Source: Paenibacillus lemnae (GTDB lineage: Bacteria; Bacillota; Bacilli; Paenibacillales; Paenibacillaceae). Taken from it: a stretch of DNA of 64,000 nucleotides. The notes below the pieces were generated by a model. The model was not told the origin of the DNA. It made no database searches and saw only the letters and a program-made list of their open reading frames with translations. Where the stretch lies: positions 62,001 to 126,000 of the forward strand of contig NZ_JABBPN010000009.1 in assembly GCF_012933385.1 (NCBI RefSeq), written 5' to 3'. Below are positions 16,718-25,485 of the stretch, one piece after another. Position 1 is the stretch's first letter, and each line of letters opens with the position of its first letter. The position numbers were made by a program, and so were the translations under genes.

Positions 16718-18424
16718 TTGATCAAAAGGTTTTTTTCGTACTATCGGCCCTATAAAGGGTTGTTTATTCTGGATTTTACGTGTGCCGTCATTGCGGGGCT
16801 GCTGGAGCTGGCTTTTCCGCTGGCTGTCAGTACCTTTATCGATGACCTGCTTCCCGGGCAAAATTGGCCGGTCATATTGATCGCATGTATTGTCCTGCTC
16901 TCGATCTATGCCTTGAATACGGTGCTTAATTATGTTGTCACCTACTGGGGACATATGCTCGGTATTAACATTGAAACCGACATGCGCTCCAAAATGTTCA
17001 CACATATCCAGAAGCTCTCGTTCCGCTTCTTTGACAACAATAAAACCGGCCACCTGATGGGCCGTGTCACGAACGACCTGAACGATATCGGGGAAGTTGC
17101 CCATCATGGGCCGGAGGATGTGTTCATCGCTGTCATGACGCTGCTCGGTTCGTTCTCCCTGATGGCTTACATTAATCTGGAGCTGGCGCTGCTGACGTTT
17201 ATCATTGTTCCGTTTATGGCCTGGCTGATCATCAAGTTCGGCAGCCGTATGACGACGACCTACCGGCAGCTGTTCCGGAATGTCGGCAATTTCAACGCCC
17301 GTATCGAAGATAATGTCGGCGGAATCCGTGTCGTTCAATCTTTTGCGAATGAAGAGCATGAGAAGAAGCTGTTCGATGAAGAGAACAAGCAGTTCCGCGC
17401 CACGAAGCTGCTTGCCTACAAAACAATGGCTAAGAGCATGTCCATCAACTATATGCTGATGCGCCTCATTACCGTATTCGTGATGATCTGCGGTGCCTGG
17501 TTCTTCATTCAGGGCAAGATCGAAATGGGCGAGTTCATGGCTTTCCTGCTGCTTTCCAATATCTTCTTCCGTCCGATCGAAAAGATTAATGCCGTGCTTG
17601 AGAGTTATCCAAAAGGCATCGCAGGCTTCAAACGGTATCTCGAAATCATGGATACCGAGCCTGAGATTGCGGACCGGCCTGACGCGGTATCTCTCTCGAA
17701 CGTGAAGGGAGATATCCGTTTCGAGGGGGTATCCTTCGGATATGAGCGTAACCGGAACATACTGAACAACATCAGCCTGTCCATCCGTGCTGGTGAGACT
17801 ATTGCCTTCGTTGGCCCTTCGGGTGCAGGTAAGACGACGATCTGCAGCCTCCTGCCCCGTTTTTATGAAGTGGAAGAGGGGAGTATTACGGTCGACGGTT
17901 TAGATATCCGGGATTACCAGCTTCAAAATCTGCGCAAGCATATCGGGATTGTGCAGCAGGATGTATTCCTGTTCTCAGGTACGATTCGCGAAAATATTGC
18001 TTACGGCGATCTTGCCGCCACGGACAAGCAGATCTGGGAAGCGGCGCGCCGGGCTTCACTGGATGATCTCATCCAGAGTCTCCCGGAAGGCATGGACACC
18101 GTCATCGGTGAGCGCGGCGTGAAGCTGTCCGGCGGACAGAAGCAGCGGTTATCCATCGCCCGTATGTTCCTGAAAAACCCGCCGATTCTCATTCTGGACG
18201 AAGCCACTTCGGCTCTGGATACAGAGACCGAAGCGCAGATCCAGAAGTCGCTGGCAGAGCTGTCTGTCGGCCGAACAACACTGGTGATCGCACACCGGCT
18301 GACGACGATTCAGAACGCTGACCGGATTATCGTGGTCACGAAAGACGGCATCGCCGAGCAGGGCACGCATCAGGAGCTGATGGTCTCCGGCGGAGCATAC
18401 AGCCGGCTGCACCAGTTGACTTGA
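16718..18424 (+). CDS. ABC exporter, fused permease and ATPase
   Basis: This 568-aa half-transporter has six N-terminal membrane helices (about residues 10-300) and a C-terminal nucleotide-binding domain. Walker A is GPSGAGKTT at about 366-374, the Q-loop is IVQQDVF, the signature is LSGGQKQR at about 470, Walker B is ILILDEATSALD at about 489-500, and the switch is IAHRLTT. It should work as a homodimer exporting lipids, drugs or peptides. The TTG at 16718 is favoured because GGAG lies ten bases upstream and it gives the family start MIKRFFSYYRP; an ATG at 16691 is the alternative. Confidence 0.93.
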   Translation: MIKRFFSYYRPYKGLFILDFTCAVIAGLLELAFPLAVSTFIDDLLPGQNWPVILIACIVLLSIYALNTVLNYVVTYWGHMLGINIETDMRSKMFTHIQKLSFRFFDNNKTGHLMGRVTNDLNDIGEVAHHGPEDVFIAVMTLLGSFSLMAYINLELALLTFIIVPFMAWLIIKFGSRMTTTYRQLFRNVGNFNARIEDNVGGIRVVQSFANEEHEKKLFDEENKQFRATKLLAYKTMAKSMSINYMLMRLITVFVMICGAWFFIQGKIEMGEFMAFLLLSNIFFRPIEKINAVLESYPKGIAGFKRYLEIMDTEPEIADRPDAVSLSNVKGDIRFEGVSFGYERNRNILNNISLSIRAGETIAFVGPSGAGKTTICSLLPRFYEVEEGSITVDGLDIRDYQLQNLRKHIGIVQQDVFLFSGTIRENIAYGDLAATDKQIWEAARRASLDDLIQSLPEGMDTVIGERGVKLSGGQKQRLSIARMFLKNPPILILDEATSALDTETEAQIQKSLAELSVGRTTLVIAHRLTTIQNADRIIVVTKDGIAEQGTHQELMVSGGAYSRLHQLT

Positions 18425-18555
18425 TGTAAGCAGGCTGACGCTGCTGCTGCCATCTTCTTGAGGTGATACTTTGTACATCGTGTGCACCTCTCCTTGTGCG
18501 CATGATGCGTGGCTCGGTGCATGCCTTTGCCCAGCGAGTTATCTTAGCTTTTTCG

Positions 18556-18582
18556 AAATAAGCTTGTTTTCCAAGCTTATTT
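18556..18582. terminator. Hairpin 1 after the ABC exporter
   Basis: A perfect 11-bp inverted repeat (AAATAAGCTTG / CAAGCTTATTT) with a 5-nt loop. It is AT-rich at the base and may act as a bidirectional terminator. Confidence 0.55.
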
Positions 18583-18607
18583 CACTAAAATTAGAAAGCA
18601 TTATCTC

Positions 18608-18636
18608 AATAAGCCTGTTTTTCAGGCTTATTTTTT
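18608..18636 (+). terminator. Intrinsic terminator after the ABC exporter
   Basis: A perfect 10-bp stem (AATAAGCCTG / CAGGCTTATT) is followed by more T. Its sequence is a variant of hairpin 1, and a third decayed copy lies near 18707-18732. Confidence 0.75.
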
Positions 18637-18756
18637 CACTTCACAGGTATTTCTCTTCTGTTGCTAGCGTTTCAGTCTTATTCTGCACTCTAGCGAGAAA
18701 AGCGGGCAAATAAGCTTGAAATTCAGGCTTAACAGCTGATCTAGAGAACTCCATGC

Positions 18757-18798
18757 AAAAAGGGCAAGCATCCGTTAATTGATGCTTGCCCCTTTTTT
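18757..18798 (-). terminator. Bidirectional terminator between ABC exporter and mocA
   Basis: A perfect 11-bp stem (GGGCAAGCATC / GATGCTTGCCC) has A-runs before it and T-runs after it, so it can stop transcription from both sides. It ends the long catabolic operon on the minus strand. Confidence 0.85.
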
Positions 18799-18846
18799 GT
18801 ATCCATAGATGGCTGCTTCCCACACCCGCTTCAGCAAAGCCGCCAG

Positions 18847-19443
18847 TCACTCCTCACTCGAACGAATATAATGCTCGTACTCCTCCGGGGTGTCGAGATC
18901 CACCGGGACCGGTGTGTTCACATCCCAAAACTGCAGGCTGTCAGCATGACGCTGAAGAAGCGGCTTCGCTCCGGTATCTCCCTCAAGCTTTAGCAGCTCC
19001 GGGAAAAAGCGGCGGTCAAACATGACGGGATGCCCCGGCTTACCCTCATACCGCGCCTGAAGCATGCCGGATGAGCCGGCCCCAAAGGCACCGGCCATCC
19101 CTGCAAGCACGCCGGGATCCATGCCCGGCTGATCGCCAAGCAGGATCATGACTGAACCTGCACTGCAATCTTGCGCATAGGAGATACCGGCTTTGATGGA
19201 GGTGCTCATCCCATCATGTGCATCACGATTCTCGATCCATACCACCGGCAAATCCTCGCACTGCTGCTTCATGAGACTCTCCCCTGAGCCAACCACGGCA
19301 ACAGAGGCATGGGGGACGGTTAATGCTTTTTTCACGACATATCGCAGCAAAGTCTCTCCCCCAATGGGAAGCAGCTGCTTGGGACGGCCCATGCGGCGGG
19401 ACAGGCCTGCTGCGAGCACTAGAATAAGGAGCGGTTTATCCAT
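18847..19443 (-). CDS. mocA: Molybdenum cofactor cytidylyltransferase (MocA/PucB-like)
   Basis: This 198-aa nucleotidyltransferase has the signature LAAGLSRRMGRPKQLLP at about residues 8-24 and the metal motif LLGDQPGMD. MocA enzymes attach CMP to molybdopterin to give the MCD cofactor used by xanthine-dehydrogenase-family hydroxylases. The ATG at 19443 overlaps the end of the xdhC gene, so both maturation proteins are made together. They sit right after the molybdenum hydroxylase genes, which they presumably serve. It is the last gene of the operon. Confidence 0.88.
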   Translation of the reverse strand: MDKPLLILVLAAGLSRRMGRPKQLLPIGGETLLRYVVKKALTVPHASVAVVGSGESLMKQQCEDLPVVWIENRDAHDGMSTSIKAGISYAQDCSAGSVMILLGDQPGMDPGVLAGMAGAFGAGSSGMLQARYEGKPGHPVMFDRRFFPELLKLEGDTGAKPLLQRHADSLQFWDVNTPVPVDLDTPEEYEHYIRSSEE

Positions 19444-20542
19444 GCTTCCGCCTGCCTGGCAGCACATGGCCGTTCAGCCCGGCGCTCTTGGTCGTCCTCA
19501 TCGGTTGAGCGGAGGCGCCGTGCCAGTGGGACACCATCTCCGCCATAATGCTCAGCGTAATCTCTTGAGGGGTTTCCCCGCCAAGATTTAACCCGACCGG
19601 AGCATGGAGCTTGCCAAGGTGCCTGCTATTCACAAGCCCTTCGGCCTGCAGCTCCTCCATAATCCGGTTAATCCGGCTCTTGGATCCCAGAATGCCCATA
19701 TAGACTACGTCTTCATGAGGCAGCAGCTGCCCCGCCGCAGCGATATCCAGCTCAAGATTGTGGGACATGACCAGCACATAGTGTCTTCGATGCAGCGGCA
19801 GCCGGGTAAAGTCACCCCTCGGCACGTGATGAAGCTCATGAGCGGCCGGGAAATTTTCCTTCACCGCTCTGGCGGTTTCATGATAGGCGACAGAGACATG
19901 CCATCCCATCATGCACGCCATCTGCGTCATCAGCTCGGCATCTGCTCCTGCCCCGATCACCGTAAGTCTCGGAACAGGCTGAATGCGCTCTGCGAAAATC
20001 TCCACTATGCCGCCTTCGATTTCTCCCTGCACAATTCCACAGCTTCCAGGAGGCAGACTAAAAGGGCCACATTTACTCCCTTCTGCTGCCTTCCACCGCT
20101 CTCCCGGAGCATAACGCTCAGGGACGTTAGAATCCAGTACGGTGCAGGCATAATACGGCACGGTACAGCGGTCCCGATCCTCATAATCTTCAAGGATGGA
20201 TGCTGCTGCTTCCGGAAACTGTACTGGGTCGAACAGCTCGAGCCAGACTGTAATCGCTCCATTGCACCCTGCACCAAGACCCCACAGATCATCTTCACCG
20301 GACCGGAAATCATACACCAGCTTTTTCGGTCTGCCTTGAAGAAACACTTCGGACGCATGCGCCGCAATATCTTCCTCAATGCAGCCGCCGCTAAGGATAC
20401 CGACCACCTGCCCGGAGGAGGTGATGATACATCTGGCGCCTTCCTTGCGGTAGGATGAGCCTTCCACCTGGATAATGGCAGCAATGACGCAAGGAAGGCG
20501 GTCTTCCTTACAGCGTTTAAGTGCGGCGAGCAGTTCTTTCAT
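19436..20542 (-). CDS. xdhC: XdhC/PucA-family molybdenum cofactor maturation protein
   Basis: This 368-aa protein has an N-terminal XdhC/CoxI domain (VEGSSYRKEGARCIITSSG, then GILSGGCIEEDI) and a C-terminal Rossmann domain with VIGAGADAELM. XdhC proteins bind the cytidylated, sulfurated molybdenum cofactor and insert it into hydroxylases. The ATG at 20542 with GAAGGTG upstream gives the standard family start MKELLAALKRC. It follows the molybdenum subunit by 46 bases and overlaps mocA. Confidence 0.9.
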   Translation of the reverse strand: MKELLAALKRCKEDRLPCVIAAIIQVEGSSYRKEGARCIITSSGQVVGILSGGCIEEDIAAHASEVFLQGRPKKLVYDFRSGEDDLWGLGAGCNGAITVWLELFDPVQFPEAAASILEDYEDRDRCTVPYYACTVLDSNVPERYAPGERWKAAEGSKCGPFSLPPGSCGIVQGEIEGGIVEIFAERIQPVPRLTVIGAGADAELMTQMACMMGWHVSVAYHETARAVKENFPAAHELHHVPRGDFTRLPLHRRHYVLVMSHNLELDIAAAGQLLPHEDVVYMGILGSKSRINRIMEELQAEGLVNSRHLGKLHAPVGLNLGGETPQEITLSIMAEMVSHWHGASAQPMRTTKSAGLNGHVLPGRRKHG

Positions 20543-20588
20543 AGGTTGACACCTTCTTTGCAGGCAATTATGCAATAAAATTATAAAG

Positions 20589-22817
20589 TCAACTCTGCAG
20601 CATGTTCCATACACGTTCTGCCGAGAGCGGCAGGCGCGTTCCTCTTTTTCCGGTCGCATGGGCAATCGCATTCGCAATCGCTCCAGGTACCGGGTCCAGG
20701 GCCACTTCGCCGAGCGATTTGGCTCCCATCGGGCCGTTAGGATCGGGTTCCTGGATAAAGGCAATGTCTACATGAGGTATATCATGTGCTCCCGGCATCC
20801 GGTAATCCATCATCGACGGATTTCGAACCACGCCTTCTTCCACCTGGAAATCCTCCATCAACACCCAGCCGATGCCCTGCGCAACGGCTCCAATCACTTG
20901 TCCTTTAGCCATGGTCTCATGAATGATGGTGCCTGAGTCATGCACGGCCCAGTAGCCGATCATTCTGGTCCGCCCGGTATCCGGGTCCACCTCAACCTCC
21001 GCCACATGAGCTGCAAAAGGGTAATTGGGAGACGGGTTGCCGAAATATGTGGCATCCGGCATTTCCGTATCCGGAACATAAGTCTCTTTCACCTTGAATT
21101 CTTCGCCAGCATGCCGGGCGCGGTACCAGGCCGAGATGTCCTTCAGGGTAAATGCCTTGCCGTCGCTGTGAACCTGGCCATCCCTGAATTCCGCCCCTTC
21201 CCCATGTACCTGTGTCGCCAAAGCCTGAATCTGCCGCTGCATTTCCTGTGAGGCTTTCATAACGGCATTACCGCCCATCACCGTACTCCGGGAAGCTAAG
21301 GTACCGATGCCGAACGGATATCTGCCAGTATCACCGGATTTTACGATGATGCCGCCTTCCGGAATTCCGAGAATCTGAGCAGCAATCCGGGCGTAAGTCA
21401 CAGACATGCCCTGTCCCAGCTCAATCTCACCCGTTTCAATCTCCAGCTCTCCGTCGAGGTTAATCCGCATGATCGCTGTGGAGCCGTCAAAGCGGGGGTC
21501 GATCGCCCGGAATCCGGATACGTGATTGGCCAGCGCCATGCCCAGCCCCCGGTTGGCAGGCAGCTCATTCCGCCTTTCCCAGCCGGATATTTCCTTGGCT
21601 TTATCGATGCAAAGGTCCAGATTGCAGGTATCGAGCTTGTAGCCGTGAACCGTCGTCTCACCTTGTTTTACAATATTCTTCATTCGCAGGTCCGCCGGAT
21701 CCATGCCGAGTCCCAGAGCCAGTTCGTCAATGACGCTCTCTACAGCAAACAGCGTTTCCGCATTGCCGAAGCCGCGCATGCATGTCGTCGGGCTGCTGTT
21801 GGTATAGCATAAATGGCCTTCTGCTTTGATGGCCCCGAAATTATAGATACAGTCTGTACGCGTACATGCTGTAGCAAGCACGTTCGGACTCCAGTAGATC
21901 CGGGCACCGGCGTCACCGTAAACGGTCAGTTCTTTATATAAAAAAGTACCGTCCGCGGCAGCGCCGATCTCAATATCATAGGTGAGCGGCACCCGCGGGT
22001 GTGCGGTCAGCATATCCTCACTGCGGTCGAGAATCATTTTGACCGGACGGCCGGTCTTCATGGAGAGTGCTGCCGAGGTCACATGCAGCTTCAGCACATA
22101 TTTGGACCCGAATGAGCCGCCAATCGGCGGAACGATGATTCTGACCTTGTCTTCCGGCAGGCCGAAACCGGCCGCATACGTCTCCCGCGCACGATAAGGT
22201 ATATGCGAAGCAGCCCACAGCGTCAGCCCTTCCTCATCCGACCAGGAAGCGAGAACGCCGACAGGCTCCATATGCCCCTGATAGATACGGTTGGAGTGAT
22301 AGCGGCCGCTCCGGACGATATGAGCCTCTTGTTTCGCCTGATCCATATCGCCGCGATTCACCAGCACATGCATGGGCCGGTTGCGCTCTACACCCGGGTG
22401 AATCTCCACGGCATCTTCCTGCAGTGAATCCTCGGGATCAAAGATGGCGGGAAGCTGTTCAAACTCCACCTCGATTAGCGATAAAGCCTTGTCCACCGCT
22501 TCCCGGGTTTCTGCAGCAACAACAGCGATCTCATCTCCGATGAACAGCACTTTGTCTTTGGCGAGGATGTTCCAGTCCTTGTACTTCGTCGGACCAAACT
22601 CCAGATGCGGGACGTCCTCTGCCGTCAGGACGGCAGCAACCCCCTTCACCGCCCGGGCTTTGCTCACATCCAGCCTAGTAATGCGGGCATGAGGATAAGG
22701 GCTTCGGAAGGTGCCTCCGACCAGCTGCCCTGGAAGGTTCATATCATGCAGATACCGGGTATTCCCAGTGACCTTGGCCGCCAGATCATTTTTGGATTTC
22801 TTCTGGGTCTGGATCAT
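20589..22817 (-). CDS. Molybdenum hydroxylase large subunit (XdhA/CoxL/PucD family)
   Basis: This 742-aa protein is the molybdopterin-binding subunit of a xanthine-dehydrogenase-type hydroxylase. Such enzymes add water-derived oxygen to an electron-poor ring carbon, usually next to N. It has the aldehyde-oxidase a/b hammerhead domain at the N-terminus, then GGSFGSKYV and MRGFGNAETLFAVE as cofactor motifs. The late GAKSLGEVALDP carries the Glu expected to be the catalytic base. The start ATG overlaps the 2Fe-2S subunit stop as ATGA. The closest family names concern purine or nicotinate hydroxylation, but the neighbours are not those of a purine pathway, so the substrate is left open. Confidence 0.92.
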   Translation of the reverse strand: MIQTQKKSKNDLAAKVTGNTRYLHDMNLPGQLVGGTFRSPYPHARITRLDVSKARAVKGVAAVLTAEDVPHLEFGPTKYKDWNILAKDKVLFIGDEIAVVAAETREAVDKALSLIEVEFEQLPAIFDPEDSLQEDAVEIHPGVERNRPMHVLVNRGDMDQAKQEAHIVRSGRYHSNRIYQGHMEPVGVLASWSDEEGLTLWAASHIPYRARETYAAGFGLPEDKVRIIVPPIGGSFGSKYVLKLHVTSAALSMKTGRPVKMILDRSEDMLTAHPRVPLTYDIEIGAAADGTFLYKELTVYGDAGARIYWSPNVLATACTRTDCIYNFGAIKAEGHLCYTNSSPTTCMRGFGNAETLFAVESVIDELALGLGMDPADLRMKNIVKQGETTVHGYKLDTCNLDLCIDKAKEISGWERRNELPANRGLGMALANHVSGFRAIDPRFDGSTAIMRINLDGELEIETGEIELGQGMSVTYARIAAQILGIPEGGIIVKSGDTGRYPFGIGTLASRSTVMGGNAVMKASQEMQRQIQALATQVHGEGAEFRDGQVHSDGKAFTLKDISAWYRARHAGEEFKVKETYVPDTEMPDATYFGNPSPNYPFAAHVAEVEVDPDTGRTRMIGYWAVHDSGTIIHETMAKGQVIGAVAQGIGWVLMEDFQVEEGVVRNPSMMDYRMPGAHDIPHVDIAFIQEPDPNGPMGAKSLGEVALDPVPGAIANAIAHATGKRGTRLPLSAERVWNMLQS

Positions 22818-23293
22818 ATCCGGGTTCCCCCTTCCTCGGCAATAACTTGTTCCACAGCGGCAATAATGCTCTGATAGCCTGTACAGCGGCACAGATTATT
22901 TTTCAGCGCAGAAGAGATATCGCCGCCGAACAGCGAGCGGTCCTGAAGCCAGGCCCACAGCGTCACCATAATACCCGGTGTGCAAAAACCGCACTGGACG
23001 CCTCCGGTTTCCAGCATGCTCTGCACCAGGCGCTGAAAATCGTCCTTTTGCGACAGTTCTTCAATCGTAACGACGTCATGCCCTTCCGCTGAAGCCGCAG
23101 GCACCAGGCAGGATACGACCGGCTTGCCGTCGATCAGCACCGTGCAGGCACCGCATTCTCCTGTCCGGCAGCCAATTTTGGTACCGGTCAGTCCCAGCTT
23201 CTCGCGGATAACGTCGGCCAGCGGCTGTGTGACATCCCCGGACACCTTATTTTCACAGCCATTTATCGTAAGATTCAATTGATGTTCATGCAT
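22814..23293 (-). CDS. Molybdenum hydroxylase 2Fe-2S subunit (CoxS/PucE family)
   Basis: This 159-aa electron-transfer subunit has a plant-type ferredoxin domain with the cysteine set in GCRTGECGACTVLIDG and VVSC at about residues 41-62. An all-helical second domain carries CGFCTPG near residue 99 and CRCTGY near 134. It passes electrons from the molybdenum centre to the FAD subunit. It is coupled to the large subunit by an ATGA overlap. Confidence 0.94.
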   Translation of the reverse strand: MHEHQLNLTINGCENKVSGDVTQPLADVIREKLGLTGTKIGCRTGECGACTVLIDGKPVVSCLVPAASAEGHDVVTIEELSQKDDFQRLVQSMLETGGVQCGFCTPGIMVTLWAWLQDRSLFGGDISSALKNNLCRCTGYQSIIAAVEQVIAEEGGTRI

Positions 23294-23311
23294 ACAAACA
23301 CGCTTCCTTTC

Positions 23312-24271
23312 TTACGTATGGAGCACCGAAGGGTGAAATACCTGCTCGGGAGCCAACGTTTGCTGTAACAGACCATCCTCCTGCAAATAGGACATAAACA
23401 GCTGGATTTGAGACCAGTTCGCCTTCAGCCCGTATGGCCAAATATCGGAGTCCATCAGCTTCGCACTCTGCTCTACCGACTCCCAGATCCAAGGAGCTGA
23501 CGTCTGATTCTTAATGGTTTCCAGCATTTGCGCAATGCCTTCGTTCTTGCGGTTCAGCATCAGCTGGTACAGCTGCCCAGGCAGCTCCGGATGCTGACGC
23601 ACCGTTTCTTCCTTCAATGATACCAGATGCATGATTGGAAAAATGCCGGTCTTGCGGTAATAGCTGCGCTCTTCTTCCCATACATCCGGAAACAGCCGGC
23701 GCAGCACACCGCCTTCTCCGGTATCCGGGAAATAAGAGGCCGGAGGCCGGCGGGCAGTCATCACCGCATCCACTTCTCCATCCGCCAAAGCTTTAAATAT
23801 GTCATCGCCTGTGCCCCTTTGGGCCGGCGTCTCAATCGGAACCCGCTCGTCACGGTAGGTGAACCAGGACATTTCATCATTGGCAATGCCCCATTCGTGA
23901 CGGAAGAAACCCCGGACCCATACCGCAGCCGTCATCTGATATTCCGGAAAACCGAACTTGCGGTTTTTCAGCTGTGACGGGTGAGTCCAGGGACTGTCTG
24001 ACCGCACATAAATGGCATTATGGCGGAAAGAGCGTGAGAGAAACACAGGAATCGCCGTCAGGCGCTGTTCCCCTCTGCCCAGTGCAATCAGATACGATGC
24101 CAGTGACAGCTCAGCAACATCATACACCGCTTCTGAAATCTGTTTAACGAATATTTCCTCAACACTGGCTTTCTGCGGCTCTAACCGTAAATCACCCAGC
24201 GTTTCCTGACCGGACATGATCTTTTGTGTCCGGTCGCTTTCCGACATGGCTACCGTTAATGCTTTCTCCAT
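23312..24271 (-). CDS. 4,5-dihydroxyphthalate-decarboxylase-like / periplasmic-binding-fold protein
   Basis: This 319-aa protein resembles Pht5-type 4,5-dihydroxyphthalate decarboxylases, which have the periplasmic-binding-protein fold but no signal peptide. Matching stretches are SRSFRHNAIYVRSDSPW, GFPEYQMTAAVWVRGFFRHE and GEVDAVMTARRPPASY. No signal or lipobox is present, so a cytoplasmic role is likely: a decarboxylase or a ligand-binding protein. The ATG at 24271 has GAGGTG five bases upstream. It lies between the FAD and 2Fe-2S subunits of the molybdenum hydroxylase, so it is probably part of the same pathway. The decarboxylase assignment rests on family memory and is not certain. Confidence 0.72.
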   Translation of the reverse strand: MEKALTVAMSESDRTQKIMSGQETLGDLRLEPQKASVEEIFVKQISEAVYDVAELSLASYLIALGRGEQRLTAIPVFLSRSFRHNAIYVRSDSPWTHPSQLKNRKFGFPEYQMTAAVWVRGFFRHEWGIANDEMSWFTYRDERVPIETPAQRGTGDDIFKALADGEVDAVMTARRPPASYFPDTGEGGVLRRLFPDVWEEERSYYRKTGIFPIMHLVSLKEETVRQHPELPGQLYQLMLNRKNEGIAQMLETIKNQTSAPWIWESVEQSAKLMDSDIWPYGLKANWSQIQLFMSYLQEDGLLQQTLAPEQVFHPSVLHT

Positions 24272-24312
24272 CCTCACACCTCATTCAGCTTGGTTTTCGG
24301 TTCCATTCCACA

Positions 24313-25158
24313 TTAATTCAACCCAAGTACCTGTCTGGCTGCTCGTGCGGTAAATACCTTGACCATCGCACGCCGGTATTCCGCGCTTGCCCGCACATCC
24401 GAGATCGGATTGCTGCTCGCTGCATACAGCTCCGACATCCTTGTTAATTTGTCTTCATCCATCACGCCCTGCCACAGTGCCTCCTGCTCCTCAGGAAGAA
24501 TGACAGGCACCGCATTGGCAGCCCCTACAGCGGCTCTTGCCCATTCCAGCTGATCCCCGCTGCTCTTAGCAATCACAGCCACCGATACGATGGAAATGTC
24601 CGTCGCCCCGCGCTGATCATGGCGCATGAAAATCTGGGGCACATGCAGGCATTCCTTCGGAACAAGCACCGACGTAATCATCTCATCCGGCGCCAGCGCC
24701 GTCTGTCTCGGGCCGAGAATGAAGTCCGAGATGGGCAGGCTGCGGCTGCCATTGACTCCGGACAATCGTATCACTGCCCGTGCTGCTGCCAGTGGTACAA
24801 CCATATCGGCAGCCGGAGACGCGTTCGCCACATTGCCGCCGATGGAAGCCCGGTTCTGAACCTGCCAGCCTCCGACGATACGCGCAGCCTGCCGCAGGGA
24901 AGGAAAGGCGTCCAGCTTGTCATCCTGCCAGATCTGCGATGCGGTAACCGCCGCGCCCAGCGACAGGCCTTCTTCCGTCATTTGAATTTGTTTCAATTCC
25001 GAAATCTCCTGAATATCGAGCCAGTGTTCGGCATTCACCAATCCTTTGCGGCTGTGCCAGTCTACAAACAGATCGGTACCGCCGCATACGATTTTCGGAC
25101 GATATTCCTCCATCCATTTCAGCGCTTCATCCACACTTTTCGGTTTTAGCCAAGCCAT
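24313..25158 (-). CDS. Molybdenum hydroxylase FAD subunit (CoxM/XdhB family)
   Basis: This 281-aa protein has the FAD-binding pattern of CoxM/XdhB: an N-terminal VCGGTDLFVDWHS for the first phosphate loop, then ASIGGNVANASPAADMVVPL for the second. It reoxidises the 2Fe-2S subunit. The ATG at 25158 gives the standard start MAWLKPKSVDEAL. It begins 14 bases after the preceding ferredoxin-like gene. The Pht5-like gene lies between it and the other two subunits, an unusual order. Confidence 0.9.
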   Translation of the reverse strand: MAWLKPKSVDEALKWMEEYRPKIVCGGTDLFVDWHSRKGLVNAEHWLDIQEISELKQIQMTEEGLSLGAAVTASQIWQDDKLDAFPSLRQAARIVGGWQVQNRASIGGNVANASPAADMVVPLAAARAVIRLSGVNGSRSLPISDFILGPRQTALAPDEMITSVLVPKECLHVPQIFMRHDQRGATDISIVSVAVIAKSSGDQLEWARAAVGAANAVPVILPEEQEALWQGVMDEDKLTRMSELYAASSNPISDVRASAEYRRAMVKVFTARAARQVLGLN

Positions 25159-25172
25159 GATTTCATCACATC

Positions 25173-25484
25173 CTAATCCAGTGAAGTCGCCAAATCCTTG
25201 ATCCATGGGAGGCTCGGCAGCGGCTCAAGCTTCACCTTGGTATCAGGGACTGCGCGTATGCTGCATAAATATCCGGCTTTGCCATCCACCAGGGCCATAC
25301 ACTCCTTGCATGCATTGGCCGATCGGCACGAATATCTCACTGCGAAAGAAGGCTCCTTATGTTCTCTGATCCAGAAAATCGCATCCAGGAGGCTCATTCC
25401 GTCCTTGAACGGCACCTCATAGTCCTCTGTTCGTCTTTCGGTATCCGCGTCTCCGCGAACGACATTTAACGTTACGTATGACAT
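25173..25484 (-). CDS. 2Fe-2S protein related to the SdhB/FrdB N-terminal domain
   Basis: This 103-aa protein matches only the ferredoxin half of succinate dehydrogenase/fumarate reductase iron-sulfur subunits. It has one cluster-binding set in SCRSANACKECMALVDGKAGYLC. The C-terminal 4Fe-4S/3Fe-4S domain is absent. It starts one base after the flavoprotein stop, with AAAGGGGGCC as ribosome site, so the two form a flavoprotein/ferredoxin pair. Without a membrane anchor subunit nearby, a soluble reductase or oxidase is more likely than a respiratory complex. Confidence 0.85.
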   Translation of the reverse strand: MSYVTLNVVRGDADTERRTEDYEVPFKDGMSLLDAIFWIREHKEPSFAVRYSCRSANACKECMALVDGKAGYLCSIRAVPDTKVKLEPLPSLPWIKDLATSLD

Positions 25485-25485
25485 G

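Noticed and set aside
16553..17359. 268-codon open frame on the minus strand
   Set aside because: It is antisense to the ABC exporter and contains no recognisable domain.
18847..24271. Interpretation as a classical purine-catabolism (puc) cluster
   Set aside because: The molybdenum hydroxylase subunits, XdhC and MocA resemble Puc proteins, but there is no uricase, allantoinase, purine permease or PucR, and UbiD, UbiX, PxpABC and the FrdA-like gene do not fit that pathway.
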